DNA of 64,000 nucleotides from Patiria pectinifera (lineage: Eukaryota; Echinodermata; Asteroidea; Valvatida; Asterinidae), in the NCBI GenBank assembly GCA_029964075.1, contig CM057129.1, positions 15,367,430-15,431,429 on the forward strand. Direction: 5' to 3'. Of the stretch, positions 52,201 to 57,900 are shown piece after piece; position 1 is the first letter of the stretch, and every line of letters begins with the position of its first letter. Below the pieces are notes generated by a model. That model was not told the DNA's origin. It was given only the letters and a program-made list of their open reading frames with translations, and did no database searches. The position numbers and the translations under genes were made by a program.

Positions 52201-54940
52201 GAGACTAGACAGTGACGAGCCAGACTCTGTATTTTCGGGAAGTAAGTCCTCCACGCCAGAGCCGCCGTACAGCCCAAATTCAGACGGTGGCCTCAGCCCA
52301 AGGAAAACTGCATTCCCTAAACTCAGCATGGATGGAGATGAGCCGGACTCCAAGAGCGTGGTCATGAGGAAAAAGATCAATGAAAGAGCAAGGAGAAATT
52401 TCCCTATGGGTGAGTAAGAGGTTCAGGGAAAAATTTAGCGGTGTTTAGCTTCCAAAATCCATCTCGGATCCTCAACAGCCAAAAAAATATGGTAACACCT
52501 GATTCAATAGCCCCCCCCCCTTGAATGAAGATAAAGTTCTCAGACCACAGTGTCTTTTATTTTTGTCAGTTTGAACTTGCGAGAAAGAAGGGAACGAAGG
52601 CTCAGAGAATGATTCAATAGAGAATGATTCAATAGGGAATGATTCAATAGAGAATGATTCAATAGGGAATGATTCAATAGATAATGATTCACTAGCCCCC
52701 ATTCAATTGATTCAATAGAGAATGATTCAACAGAGAATGATTCAATAGAGAATGATTCAACAGAGAATGATTCAATAGAGAATGATTCAATAGAGAATGA
52801 TTCAATAGAGAATGATTCAATAGGCCCCCCCCCTCCCATTTAATTGTATTTCCCCCCCCCCCCACGCACACACCCAACCTTATGTATCTGGGGTACATGC
52901 ATTGTTTTCCTTTTATTCCGCTTCTTTAAAATCTCCCTTGTAGGGCACAGTCAGACAAAGAGCTTTGTGCAAGTAACCCACAAGTAACCACACTCTTTTG
53001 ATTGTCTTTCTTTTGCTTCAGGGACATAAGAACTGTGCTCCTCCACATTCAAAAACACTCAACTCCCATTGCACTCTCCCTTAATTTTGATTTTACCGTA
53101 TTTTGGGTTCTCTCTTTTTGTTTCAGAACGAGATCCACGAGGACTCTTGGAGCGTTCCTGGTCAGAGAGTTCCACCTCCACCATCCTGTTATCCACCAGC
53201 GAGCTGGAGAAGCTGATAGAGGACGCCAACGAATCCCTGGACGACATGACAGACAGCAACGTGTCGGTCGTCATCCTGCACAAGGAGAACGAGACCCAGG
53301 GACTCGGGCTGACCGTGTCCGGAGGCATCGACCAGGAGAAGAAAGAAATAATGGTAGGTCCACGATCCATCTCTGGGCAATTTGGAATAGGCACTTTGCA
53401 GTCAGCGGCCATCTTTGTGGTATTATGAGTAACTCTACTTCATTTACAGTGCGTGCAAAAGATGTCATCAATTATTTTATTCATAAGATGGAATTACCGT
53501 CGGGGAGATGTAAATCATACCGACGTATAAGCACTGTATACTCAGTGTGTTACCTCCCAAGTGAAAGTTGGAAAAAATCACTCGGGTGGGACTCGAACCC
53601 ACGACCTCCAGCTTTCTAGTGCAGACGTTCTACCACTCAAGCACTGAGCTTGCGGGATCAGTTCGCTGGTTCGAATCTGATGTACATGAATCTGGGGTAC
53701 CGCAATTAAATTATTCATAAGATGGAATTTGCGTCAATTATTTTGTTGCATTCGAAACAAACAGGTGCATCGGGTGATACCCAACGGGCTGGCTGATCGC
53801 ACTGGGCGCATCCAGCGGGGAGACCGCGTGCTATCCGTCAACGGCCGCGTCCTGAAGGATGCCACTCACACTGAGCTGTTGGAGATGCTCAAGAGCAAAC
53901 GGCAGGACGTGGTGCTGGTGGTAGCAAGACACCATGTTCCTGAAGAGGGTAAGATCATATACATGTAGATGACCATCGAGAGATGTTCTCATTCTATCAG
54001 ATATTACACAACAGTGTCCCTTTGGCTGCCCCCTCTCCCCCCCCCCAAAAAAAAAAATTAACGAACAACAAAAATTTGATTTTTGGGTTTTGACATTTTT
54101 TTGTTTTTGGTGTTTTTTAATAATTAAGCCAAAAAAGAGTGAAGACAACTCTTTAGAAATTGATGCAGTTGTCTGCTCATCGTCGTTCCTTCAATAGATT
54201 TGCAACATGTTGATAGAAAGAATGAAAAGAAAAAAGTGGAAAAGAGGTCCCCCATGCATCATCTGAATGATGATGATAAAAATCAAATTTATAACACCAA
54301 CTACATCTTTTGCATAGAGCGTTCATAATTCAAATATGGAGAGCATTTAACAAAAAAGGAGTTGATCTCCATGTCACAAACATGAGGCCGTTACTCTGGT
54401 GTTAAGAATCAAAAGCCACCAACAGTAAATGGATATAATTTGCAATGGTGCATATTCAGAGTAAATAAAATTGTTCGTACTTCTGGCTATTATATGCACA
54501 CAAACCAGTACGTGCATGCTGTGTGTCACATCCACTGCCCTCTAAAATAGCTCCCTCTCTTGTTCACGCATGGAGCACATAGCTGAACTCCTCAAGTAGA
54601 CCATTCAGTAGTTTGATCCTGCTTGTCTCATCCAACAGAAGAGGAATCGCCAGCCTCCGAAATGGCCGATATCGAGATGGCCAAGGGGCCGGCTGGGCTG
54701 GGCTTCAGCGTAGAAGGCGGCAAGAGCTCCCCGAAGGGTGACCTCCCGATCACCGTCAAGAAGATCTTCACTGGCGGGGTGGCCAATCGCAGCGGGCAGA
54801 TACACGTCGGGGATGAAATCGTGGAAGTCAACGGCAAGAGGATGGCCCCCATGACCCACTTTGAGGCCTGGACCTTTCTGAAAGCCCTGCCGATCGGGAT
54901 CGTGAAGATGAGGATCAGACTGGCCAAGAAAGCAGAGTAG
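13127..54940 (+). CDS. PDZD2-like: Multi-PDZ scaffold protein, PDZD2/pro-IL16 family (15 exons, 5' incomplete)
   Basis: Exon join: 13127-13202, 22905-23130, 23583-23656, 26486-26580, 27329-27465, 28364-28487, 30941-31073, 31711-31798, 32719-32774, 35229-35258, 36933-42392, 51821-52409, 53127-53353, 53765-53948, 54639-54940. All introns are GT-AG and every phase matches, giving 2,599 codons plus TAG. Residues below count from the first full codon. PDZ domains: A 49-140, B 196-283, C 528-620, D 2163-2246, E 2408-2493, F 2507-2595. Their binding loops read GLGF, SLGI, RLGM, KLGV, GLGL and GLGF. The alpha-B1 residue is His in A, E and F (class I type) and Leu, Tyr, Asn in B, C, D. The last two domains resemble the C-terminal PDZ pair of vertebrate IL16 and PDZD2; the family call rests on remembered similarity, not a search. 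Family members are cytoplasmic scaffolds whose C-terminal fragments are released by caspase. The N-terminus lies upstream and was not found. Confidence 0.9.
13231..13410 (+). repeat. GCTTAGCA repeat family, copy 1
   Basis: The copy starts ATTTCATAAAGCTGCTAAGC and ends GGGCTTAGCTCCACGAAATT, roughly inverted ends, with a core TTGCATGACATTTTGACTGG. Relatives at 16630-16785 (minus), 25612-25715 (minus), 49298-49480 and 61638-61772 share the core and ends. It is probably an old MITE family. Confidence 0.7.
13440..13770 (+). repeat. Dispersed 330-bp repeat, copy 1
   Basis: It begins TTTAAAGGCAGAGTATATC and ends GCAATCAGCTGAATG. The reverse complement of 20601-20935 follows it along its whole length, including CATTTGCAGCTA, AAAAAGTAACTGACCA and GAATCCGTGAATGGAT. 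There is no conserved ORF. Confidence 0.8.
13795..13965 (+). repeat. Partial relative of the 22142-22331 TIR element
   Basis: CACCTCTCCAGTGCCAAA, CTTGTGCATGCACGTCAGGC and CATGGAGCGAGACTTAATGG correspond in order to segments of the 22142-22331 element. The left TIR is not evident, so the copy is truncated or replaced by the adjacent repeat. Confidence 0.6.
15050..15435 (+). repeat. Dispersed repeat, GGGTAC family, copy 2
   Basis: It starts GCTGTGCATCGGAACTGGGT and ends TCTACCCGTAAATGCACACC like the copy at 2649-2962. Extra GGGTACCCG palindromes are clearer here. A central block absent from the first copy accounts for the length difference. Confidence 0.75.
16251..16440 (+). repeat. Diverged single copy of the 159-bp repeat
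   Basis: It shares AGTCTGAGTATCACCCATTG, a CCAACATCTGATATATCT block and a terminal GGTCAATTTG with the array at 3581-4054, in the same order. The middle is altered. Confidence 0.55.
16630..16785 (-). repeat. GCTTAGCA repeat family, copy 2
   Basis: On this strand it reads TTACCAGCCAAAATGTCATG, the complement of the family core, between GCTTAGCACAAA and CTGCTAAGCAATATT. Both ends carry the GCTTAGCA-type motif. Confidence 0.65.
17750..17885 (-). repeat. Dispersed repeat with ACCCTGGT ends, copy 1
   Basis: Its reverse complement follows 19985-20130: CAACCCTGGTCC, TTTACCCGTGTA, GCACTGGACC and GAAGCCATGCTGGATTC occur in the same order. Directly followed by the 170-bp tandem repeat. Confidence 0.65.
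17896..18245 (+). repeat. Two-copy tandem repeat, unit about 170-175 bp
   Basis: Both units hold a GTTA(T/C)GGGGAAGTTTTT-type start, TAAGGACCGAGTT and a hairpin TGGGGACTTTCTGCTGTCCC. The hairpin starts near 17962 and 18137. The units differ at scattered bases and small indels. Confidence 0.8.
18875..19181. mobile_element. TIR element (MITE), 307 bp
   Basis: Ends at 18875-18910 and 19148-19181 are inverted repeats matching at about 30 of 34 positions, with inner ends ATTACTTCCCT and AGGGAAGTAAT. The interior contains further inverted pieces (AAGTAACC/GGTTACTT). No coding frame. Confidence 0.8.
19985..20160 (+). repeat. Dispersed repeat with ACCCTGGT ends, copy 2
   Basis: Contains CTCAACCCTGGTCCAAACC, TTTCACCCGTGTAGAGTGC and AGAAGCCATGTTGGATTC, the counterparts of the inverted copy about 2.2 kb upstream. 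Confidence 0.65.
20601..20935 (-). repeat. Dispersed 330-bp repeat, copy 2 (inverted)
   Basis: It is the inverted counterpart of the copy 7 kb upstream in the same intron, with landmarks CATTCACGGATTCCCC, TGGTCAGTTACTTTTTGGG and TAGCTGCAAATGATGTG. The pair could fold the intron RNA back on itself. Confidence 0.8.
21591..21907. repeat. Three tandem 106-bp palindromic units
   Basis: Units start at 21591, 21697 and 21803 with AATTACTTG followed by a CTACGGCTT block. Each unit is an inverted repeat centred on GCGGCTGCAG(C/T)CACTTC, with arms ending AAGCCGTAG. Spacing is exactly 106 bp both times. Differences between copies are few, and they fall partly at mirror positions. Confidence 0.92.
22142..22331. 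mobile_element. MITE with 28-bp TIRs and 6-bp target duplication
   Basis: TIRs at 22142-22168 and 22304-22331 (starting AATGGACCGATCCAGTAAGC) match at 26 of 28 positions. CTCCAC directly abuts both ends (22136-22141 and 22332-22337), a 6-bp target-site duplication. The interior is rich in GCGCGC-type dinucleotides and has no ORF. Confidence 0.85.
22905..23130 (+). CDS. PDZD2-like: Exon 2: first half of PDZ-A
   Basis: The exon encodes a short polar linker, then the PDZ start: [18 protein letters not shown], followed by [18 protein letters not shown] and [16 protein letters not shown]. The carboxylate-binding loop GLGF (residues 63-66) and the beta-C strand [13 protein letters not shown] are classic and closely resemble the first PDZ of vertebrate IL16. 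The acceptor is a NAGNAG site (cut after 22904 or 22907), so a Gln codon may be optional. The donor AAG|GTATGG leaves phase 1, completed by the next exon. Confidence 0.93.
23131..23582 (+). other. Intron inside PDZ-A with G-rich and C-rich halves
   Basis: This 452-nt intron holds a G-rich segment (about 23294-23345) and about 110 nt later a C-rich (CCCCA)-type segment (about 23452-23505). The two are partly complementary. The C-rich strand repeats could form an i-motif and the complementary strand a G-quadruplex. Confidence 0.7.
23583..23656 (+). CDS. PDZD2-like: Exon 3: central part of PDZ-A
   Basis: The 74-nt exon reads [18 protein letters not shown] then QAINKFK. GDEIL-VN is the invariant PDZ beta-D/E signature, and [10 protein letters not shown] is the alpha-B helix with His at alpha-B1 (residue 117), as in class I PDZ domains that bind S/T-x-hydrophobic C-termini. 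Acceptor TTCATAG and donor AAG|GTATTT; phase 1 in, phase 0 out. Confidence 0.93.
25240..25603. mobile_element. TIR element with internal CAACCC/GGGTTG repeats
   Basis: Ends TAGGCCTTTTCACACTAGA and TCTAATGTGAAAAGGCCTTT are inverted repeats with one to two mismatches. The 365-bp interior is packed with CAACCC(T/G)G and CGGGGTTGA-type motifs in both orientations. There is no ORF. A target duplication is not clear. Confidence 0.8.
25612..25715 (-). repeat. GCTTAGCA repeat family, copy 3
   Basis: It contains GGTTACCAGCCAAAATTTCA and ends with TTGGCTAAGCAATATC. It is shorter and more diverged than the other copies. It lies directly after the CAACCC-rich TIR element. Confidence 0.6.
25820..25915. 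repeat. Short foldback, family shared with 36598-36650
   Basis: Left arm CGTCGGTTGCACCAAGAAGT and right arm ACTTCGTGGTGCACCCGAGG pair imperfectly. The right half (GTCCACAGACGATCCATCAC and GGTGCACCCGAGGAT) recurs near 36605-36650. Confidence 0.6.
26486..26580 (+). CDS. PDZD2-like: Exon 4: end of PDZ-A and linker
   Basis: The exon starts [15 protein letters not shown], the last beta strand of PDZ-A, and continues with a Pro/Ala-rich linker ([16 protein letters not shown]). The acceptor after TTTATAG gives phase 0, matching the previous exon. The donor AAG|GTAAAG leaves a split Arg codon completed in exon 5. The ORF in another frame here (26446-26646) lacks any PDZ signature. Confidence 0.9.
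27329..27465 (+). CDS. PDZD2-like: Exon 5: linker and start of PDZ-B
   Basis: The exon encodes [18 protein letters not shown], a further Ser/Ala-rich stretch and then MTKEIVLHK, the first beta strand of PDZ-B. Acceptor ACCAACAG, donor AAG|GTAATT. It enters at phase 2 and leaves at phase 1; both neighbours agree. Confidence 0.9.
28364..28487 (+). CDS. PDZD2-like: Exon 6: middle of PDZ-B
   Basis: The exon reads [16 protein letters not shown], then a charged insert DASDERR, then [22 protein letters not shown] (residues 207-210) takes the place of the GLGF loop. The insert between beta-B and beta-C is longer than in most PDZ domains. Acceptor TGCCTAACCAG, donor GTG|GTAAGT (strong). Phase 1 in, phase 2 out. 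Confidence 0.92.
28488..30940. other. Intron inside PDZ-B (2.5 kb)
   Basis: No exon seen. The content is mostly AT-rich sequence with a C-rich patch at 28678-28750 and a G-run at 28571-28580. No repeat family was recognised with confidence. Confidence 0.55.
30941..31073 (+). CDS. PDZD2-like: Exon 7: end of PDZ-B
   Basis: After a split Cys codon the exon reads [18 protein letters not shown], then [18 protein letters not shown] and [17 protein letters not shown] is the PDZ beta-D/E motif. The alpha-B1 position is Leu rather than His, so this domain is unlikely to be class I. Acceptor TTTTTTTTCACTAG, donor CAG|GTATTC, phase 0 out. Confidence 0.93.
31286..31367. mobile_element. Short TTAA-flanked MITE derivative
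   Basis: TTAA at 31286-31289 and 31364-31367 brackets a 74-bp segment starting AGGGAATGTACATCATTGGC and ending GATCCCT. The same start lies at 43704. The short length suggests an internally deleted copy. Confidence 0.7.
31711..31798 (+). CDS. PDZD2-like: Exon 8: acidic linker, two phase-compatible donors
   Basis: The exon encodes [18 protein letters not shown] then [11 protein letters not shown], an acidic linker that could be helical at its start. The acceptor follows GGAAATTAG. The nearer donor (AAG|GTAGCA, after 31798) and a second donor 30 nt later (TGG|GTAAAC, after 31828) keep the same phase, so the exon could be 88 or 118 nt with 10 extra residues. I chose the first only by AAG|GT context; neither is certain. 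Confidence 0.75.
32191..32580. mobile_element. TIR element with ATCCTCAATCCTCC ends
   Basis: The left end (ATCCTCAATCCTGCAAAATC) and right end (GATTTTGGAGGATTGAGGAG) are inverted over about 35 bp. The interior repeats TCATCCTCAATCCTCCACAA and has no meaningful ORF. It lies in the intron between exons 8 and 9, ending 138 nt before exon 9. Confidence 0.78.
32719..32774 (+). CDS. PDZD2-like: Exon 9: short acidic/proline linker
   Basis: This 56-nt exon completes an Asp codon and reads [18 protein letters not shown]. The acceptor is TTCCCCACAG and the donor is AAG|GTAAAG. It enters at phase 1 and leaves at phase 0, consistent with both neighbours. There is no domain. A TIR element begins about 150 nt downstream in the intron. 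Confidence 0.8.
32927..33291. mobile_element. TIR element with about 60-bp ends
   Basis: The left end runs CAATACGGGCGATTACCAAT then ACAGTGCGCCAACAACAGG; the right end has CTTGGTGGCGCACTGTATTT then GGAATCGCCTGTATTA, its inverted counterpart. About 80% of 60 bp match, and GCCATGGAGAG pairs with CTCTCCATGGG further in. No coding frame is evident. Confidence 0.85.
35229..35258 (+). CDS. PDZD2-like: Exon 10: candidate 30-nt microexon
   Basis: A 30-nt open segment lies between an acceptor (ACTAACAG) and a strong donor (AGG|GTATGT). It encodes [10 protein letters not shown], ten mostly basic residues, and is phase 0 on both sides, so it can be included or skipped without a frame change. Support is splice signals and phase only. 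If it is not real, exon 9 joins directly to the giant exon in frame. Confidence 0.5.
36933..42392 (+). CDS. PDZD2-like: Exon 11: giant 5,460-nt exon with PDZ-C and long disordered linker
   Basis: This single exon encodes 1,820 residues (347-2166). The acceptor is TTGTATAACAG; the frame is open from [11 protein letters not shown], so the apparent start at 36981 (GTG) is internal. The donor is AAG|GTAAGA. PDZ-C spans 37476-37754 (residues 528-620): [17 protein letters not shown], later [15 protein letters not shown] [12 protein letters not shown] and VVVAR. Alpha-B1 is Tyr. An acidic Asp/Glu run lies at about 775-800 and Ser-rich clusters throughout. PPPLP-type motifs occur near residues 1000, 1643-1662 and 2100, candidate SH3/EVH1/WW ligands. 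Most of the exon looks intrinsically disordered and phosphorylation-prone. It ends with DEGVLEIK, the first strand of PDZ-D. Vertebrate PDZD2 also has a very long disordered region before its C-terminal PDZ pair. Confidence 0.95.
42800..42894. repeat. Foldback element just inside the intron after the giant exon
   Basis: Left arm TTGTTGACTGCTGAGATGTG then GGATATG pairs with CATATCCCACATCACAGCAG then TCAACAA, with one or two mismatches. The loop is about 40 nt and GC-rich (CCCGCGGGGGGCATAGC). It lies about 400 nt downstream of the exon 11 donor. Confidence 0.85.
43700..44227. mobile_element. TTAA-flanked TIR element (piggyBac-like MITE)
   Basis: TTAA at both borders, ends AGGGAATGTACATC and a complement near ATGTTGTATATTCCCT. 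The interior contains a CTGGTTCCCTGACTCC/GGGAACCAG stem and the palindrome GCTGGTCGGCCGACCAGCG. A 74-bp relative lies at 31290. No transposase frame is present. Confidence 0.75.
47457..47755 (+). mobile_element. tRNA-derived SINE, family A, full-length copy
   Basis: It begins GAGTCAGGTTGGCGTAGCGG (A-box region) with B-box GGTTCGAAACCCG at 47509-47521, then CATGTGGATTGGGTTTTTAG and a CCTCCCACCTCTAG block. It ends with AAATAAATAAATAATAATAA, a simple tail typical of SINEs. A second copy starts at 63889. Confidence 0.85.
49298..49480 (+). repeat. GCTTAGCA repeat family, copy 4
   Basis: Starts ATTTCATGATGCTTTAAGC, contains GTTTGGCTGGTAACCGG, and ends GTTAGCTTCATGAGATTTTG, matching the family in order and orientation. 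Confidence 0.65.
50972..51380. mobile_element. TTAA-flanked MITE with CCCTAAA...TTTAGGG ends
   Basis: TTAA borders at 50968-50971 and 51381-51384; ends CCCTAAAGGGGCCGGG and CCCGGCCATTTTAGGG are inverted. CCCT...AGGG ends with TTAA targets are the signature of piggyBac-type elements. The 409-bp interior has no long ORF. Confidence 0.82.
51821..52409 (+). CDS. PDZD2-like: Exon 12: PDZ-D and linker with twin DEPD-S motifs
   Basis: The exon continues the frame at phase 0 with [16 protein letters not shown], then [18 protein letters not shown] and [13 protein letters not shown]: a clear PDZ domain. The KLGV loop replaces GLGF and alpha-B1 is Asn, so class I binding is doubtful. After the domain comes an acidic Ser-rich linker. 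DEPD followed by Ser occurs twice (residues 2298-2301 and 2339-2342). The end is basic ([15 protein letters not shown]). Acceptor TTTTCTCCAG, donor TGG|GTGAGT, phase 1 out. GC content is visibly higher than in surrounding introns. Confidence 0.95.
52410..53126 (+). other. Intron between exons 12 and 13
   Basis: This 717-nt intron carries poly-C runs (52510-52519, 52826-52833, 52853-52862), the 15-bp minisatellite and ordinary AT-rich sequence before a pyrimidine-rich acceptor. Confidence 0.8.
52604..52824 (+). repeat. 15-bp minisatellite (AGAATGATTCAATAG), 14 copies
   Basis: GATTCAATAG recurs every 15 bp from 52611, with one 24-bp step at 52686-52710 where a CCCCCATTCAATT insert sits. Variants are GGGAATG and CAACAG. 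An isolated copy at 52501 also precedes a C-run. The minus strand is open through it (an IESFS-type repeat), but that is a by-product of the unit being a multiple of three. Confidence 0.95.
53127..53353 (+). CDS. PDZD2-like: Exon 13: linker and first half of PDZ-E
   Basis: The exon reads [16 protein letters not shown], then [18 protein letters not shown] (likely helical), then [17 protein letters not shown] and [19 protein letters not shown]-x-GLGL matches the IL16/PDZD2 penultimate PDZ. The acceptor is TTTTTGTTTCAG and the donor is ATG|GTAGGT. Phase 1 in, phase 0 out. Confidence 0.95.
53496..53712 (-). mobile_element. tRNA-derived SINE, family B, with flanking direct repeats
   Basis: On the minus strand it has an A-box (TGCTTGAGTGGTAGAACG) and B-box (GGTTCGAGTCCCACC), then a tail with ACACACTGAGTATACAGTGC. 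ATTCATAAGATGGAATT flanks it at 53479-53495 and 53713-53729, a likely 17-bp target duplication. It lies in the intron splitting PDZ-E, with its end 52 nt from exon 14. A partial relative lies at 808-895. Confidence 0.82.
53765..53948 (+). CDS. PDZD2-like: Exon 14: second half of PDZ-E
   Basis: The exon reads [18 protein letters not shown], then [17 protein letters not shown] and [28 protein letters not shown] is a hallmark of the IL16/PDZD2 third-to-last strand region. His at alpha-B1 (residue 2473) predicts class I ligands. The acceptor is GAAACAAACAG; the donor AGG|GTAAGA leaves phase 1. The preceding intron holds a SINE ending only about 50 nt upstream of this exon. Confidence 0.95.
53949..54638 (+). 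other. Intron between exons 14 and 15
   Basis: 690 nt with a poly-C/poly-A junction at 54038-54057 and otherwise AT-rich sequence. No repeat family or exon recognised. Confidence 0.7.
54639..54940 (+). CDS. PDZD2-like: Exon 15: PDZ-F and stop codon
   Basis: The terminal coding exon reads [18 protein letters not shown], then [16 protein letters not shown], then [18 protein letters not shown] and [15 protein letters not shown]. It ends with [13 protein letters not shown] and a TAG at 54938-54940. GLGFS-EGGK, then FEAW--KALP are specific similarities to the last PDZ of IL16 and PDZD2. His at alpha-B1 is residue 2573. Only four residues follow the last basic strand, so the protein ends right after the domain, as in PDZD2/IL16 proteins with short tails. 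Acceptor TCATCCAACAG. Confidence 0.96.
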
Positions 54941-57900
54941 TGCGCACCTCAGTAGGTGTCCTTGCTGAATTGGGGGAATCGCTGTTCACAAAATAGTGCC
55001 CTCTGTTGACCCGGATTTGACAACCAAACTTATGCGTTCTGTTGAAAATGAAGGACAGTCAAAAATTGCGCCCTCTGACAACGGGGATTTCCAAGCCAAA
55101 GTAACATCCTCTGTTGACAGGGATGTGTCAGCCAAAAGTGTGCAGTGATGGACAGTCAAAATAGCGCCCTCTGACAACAGGGATTTCAAAGCCTAAATAG
55201 GGTCCTTTGTTGAACCGGGATTTGATCAGCGCCAACATAGCTCCCTCGAAACAGCAGTGTGTGTGATTGATAGTATTCTGTGCTAAAAAGTTTCTGTTCA
55301 GAAAAACGTGTTGTCGAATATGTCAAGAGCTTATTCCTATAATAGTTCCTGCATGTGAACTCACTGTTGACTGAGCAGCTTTATGATGCACATTAATAGG
55401 CAGAATATTAAAGTGAAAACACTACACCGCTGGCCACTACCGTAACGTTTGTCGAACTAGTCGACGCCGCTTAAAAATTGGCCAACCCAGTTGGCAATGT
55501 TTCCTGTTATCGTGTTTATGGCTTCAAGCTGTTCCACTGACTCCCATCAGGTAGTGAATGGAGAGGGTAGTCAAGTTCACTCCTACCCAATACCCTGTCC
55601 AAGAGGCCTGCAACCGCTCATCTCTGCCGGAAAGTTTGGGAAGTGAAGATATCGCCAAGCATTGTTATAGTAAACACTGCAAAAAAATAAAAGTCCATGC
55701 TCATTGGAAAAGTTGCAAATGTAAAAGATTACGTGAGTGGAAACTGCGGTGTGACAATGTTACACTGAAAGCCAGGGAATATCGATCCCACAGTGCTTGT
55801 ATGCATGGGAGCATGCAGGCTATTCGAATGACCCACACTTTGGTGGGGCACTGTGCAATCGATAGGGGCCAATGACGGGCATGTGTGGTTACACTAATTT
55901 CTCCTCGCGTAATCTTTTAAATCTGCAACTTTTGCAACTGCATCATTTTTTATAAACCGTTGTCAATCTTGGACGATTTACAGTCTTTGGTAGCAAACGG
56001 GGTATCAAAATGTAGCTTACAAAATTCCCCAAAGGTCTATATAAATGGCGTCATCACAAGATGATCAGATTCAAAATTATGACCCCTCCAATGAGTGTGG
56101 ACTTTCTTTCGGTGTTTAGTTTACTGCCACAATCAATCCACAAACATTCCAAACACACATGTTGTGCATCTGCCAAAGTGTTGACCTTGAACAAGTGTTG
56201 TTGGTTAAAAAAATCTGTCCAATGAAGCTTTACAGAAATTTAAGAAATCACCAGGGCCCATGAATTGGGAAGAACAGATGAAATAGTTGACTAGCCTAAA
56301 AATAGCCCCCTCTATTGTCCATGCAGGGAGAAGTTAGTGCTATATATTGGAGTCATGTCTTAGAAATGTAAATTGTGTGCTCTTTTACATTTATTCTTGC
56401 TCTTTTATCCAAGTTCTTCACGATGGACTTTTGGTGGTGACGACCACCTATTTGTTCAATGACTGGAAAATTCTTGTTGATATTATAAATATCGGTGAAA
56501 AATTACGTCGTTTTGATTATTGGGATAATGAGCAATAAAAAGCTGCCTTTATTTTTAATATTTTCTGCACATTATATGTGTGTATTGCGACTTTGTGATG
56601 CTCTATGTTTTAATTTTTAATGAAATGAAACAATTATCGGAAGTGGTTTCTTATTCATAAATAATTTTAGAGTGCAAACACGCCGTTGGAAACTTGAGAT
56701 GTTAATACACATACCCATTGATTGTGTTTATTATTTTTTCTCTTCATTTGTAATATGACAAATGGGGGAAAAAAGAAAATTAGAAGACTTTTCGTGAAAT
56801 ATGCCCTTTTTTTAATCACCATCCATAATTCGTCCCAACTTTAAGCCTAATCCCTCATAAATGTTATTTTAATTTGCAGAATTTAACTTTTGTGTATAAA
56901 TATTGTATTTTATTCGGTTTATTCACAACTTATGAATTCAGAAACATCTTATTCGCTCATCCGTTTTATGTATAATTTGTAAATACTTTTATTTTTATGT
57001 AAATACTCCTCAAACACGTGCAATATCAGTGTTCTGTCAACATAGCCAAAAAATGTCCAACAATTGAAACAACATAATGAAATACAATTCAATTTCAAAT
57101 TATTTGTTCCTTAAAACTTGATTTTTTTTCTTCAGTGTAGGAACCTTCTTTTACATTGTAAATCAGTTACTTTTATATTTTTCTCAATGTTTACTCCAGA
57201 GTTGATCCATATCCGAATCAGGTTTAGTTTGGGGGCGGGGCTATTTCAAGCAAAGGTTTGGAGATTTTTTTGTTGACTTTTTGTAACAATTGTACATTTC
57301 ATTGCCATTGAGCCCTAAGGGCATTGTCCAACATGTATAGTAATTGTAACTGCATAAATATCCCACTCCTAATTTTGTACATTTATTTTTGTGGATTAAT
57401 TTTCATTTCTTTTAATTGTTGTCAATCCCTAAAGAGGGGACTCGCCTTTTGTTAATTATATCGTGCGCAAAAAAAATTTACTTCAGGATCTAAATTACCT
57501 GAGAACTTTAATCAAATAACCATTAATTTTTCCCTCCAATCTTTAAGGCTGAAATAACCTTGAGTTGCCTTGATTGCTACAAATGCCTTGTAAAAATGTT
57601 CAAAGTTCTGTTGTGTTTTAACTGTAATTGTAAAGCAAAGAATTGCTGTTTTAGTTTGTAGGTCTGTGGATATCTGCAACTTGTTTGCAACTTGTCTTCC
57701 GTGTTTGTTCAGAGAGAAAAATACTATATAATGCTGTTGTGGGATAAGTAGATATTTTGTAGGGGAAAAAATCTATATGTATTGTATTCTTAGCTATTTT
57801 TTCATTATTAAAAATACTGAAACGAAATCTGGAATTGTTTTCTGAGTGCACTTGTTTTACTTTTTCCCAGCAAAATAGGTTGTATCCCAAAACTTGAGAC
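54941..57900 (+). other. Putative long 3' UTR
   Basis: After the stop the sequence becomes AT-rich and carries few recognisable repeats, in contrast to the introns. AATAAA occurs at 56534-56539 and ATTAAA-like signals lie further down (near 57806). No splice-supported coding exon is visible. The 3' boundary is a guess from base composition, so the UTR may end near 56.55 kb instead. A degenerate tandem repeat occupies its first 300 nt. Confidence 0.4.
54990..55245 (+). repeat. Degenerate tandem repeat at start of 3' UTR
   Basis: Units of about 97 nt (starting near 55053 and 55150 with GGACAGTCAAAA) each hold GCGCCCTCTGACAAC and then GGGATTTC-type half-units. A further diverged half-copy lies near 54997. 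The copies differ at many bases, so the array is old or under little constraint. Confidence 0.65.

Noticed and set aside
52472..52898. Minus-strand ORFs encoding repeated IESFS/LLNHS peptides
   Set aside because: They are produced by the 15-bp minisatellite, whose unit is a multiple of three, and lie entirely in an intron.
53002..53619. 205-residue ORF overlapping exon 13 in another frame
   Set aside because: It crosses the exon 13 splice sites and runs into the SINE. The PDZ-E frame explains the coding signal.
55558..55875. 105-residue ORF downstream of the stop, rich in Cys/His/Lys
   Set aside because: No domain pattern is recognisable, there is no splice context, and it lies in the presumed 3' UTR. 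Length is compatible with chance.
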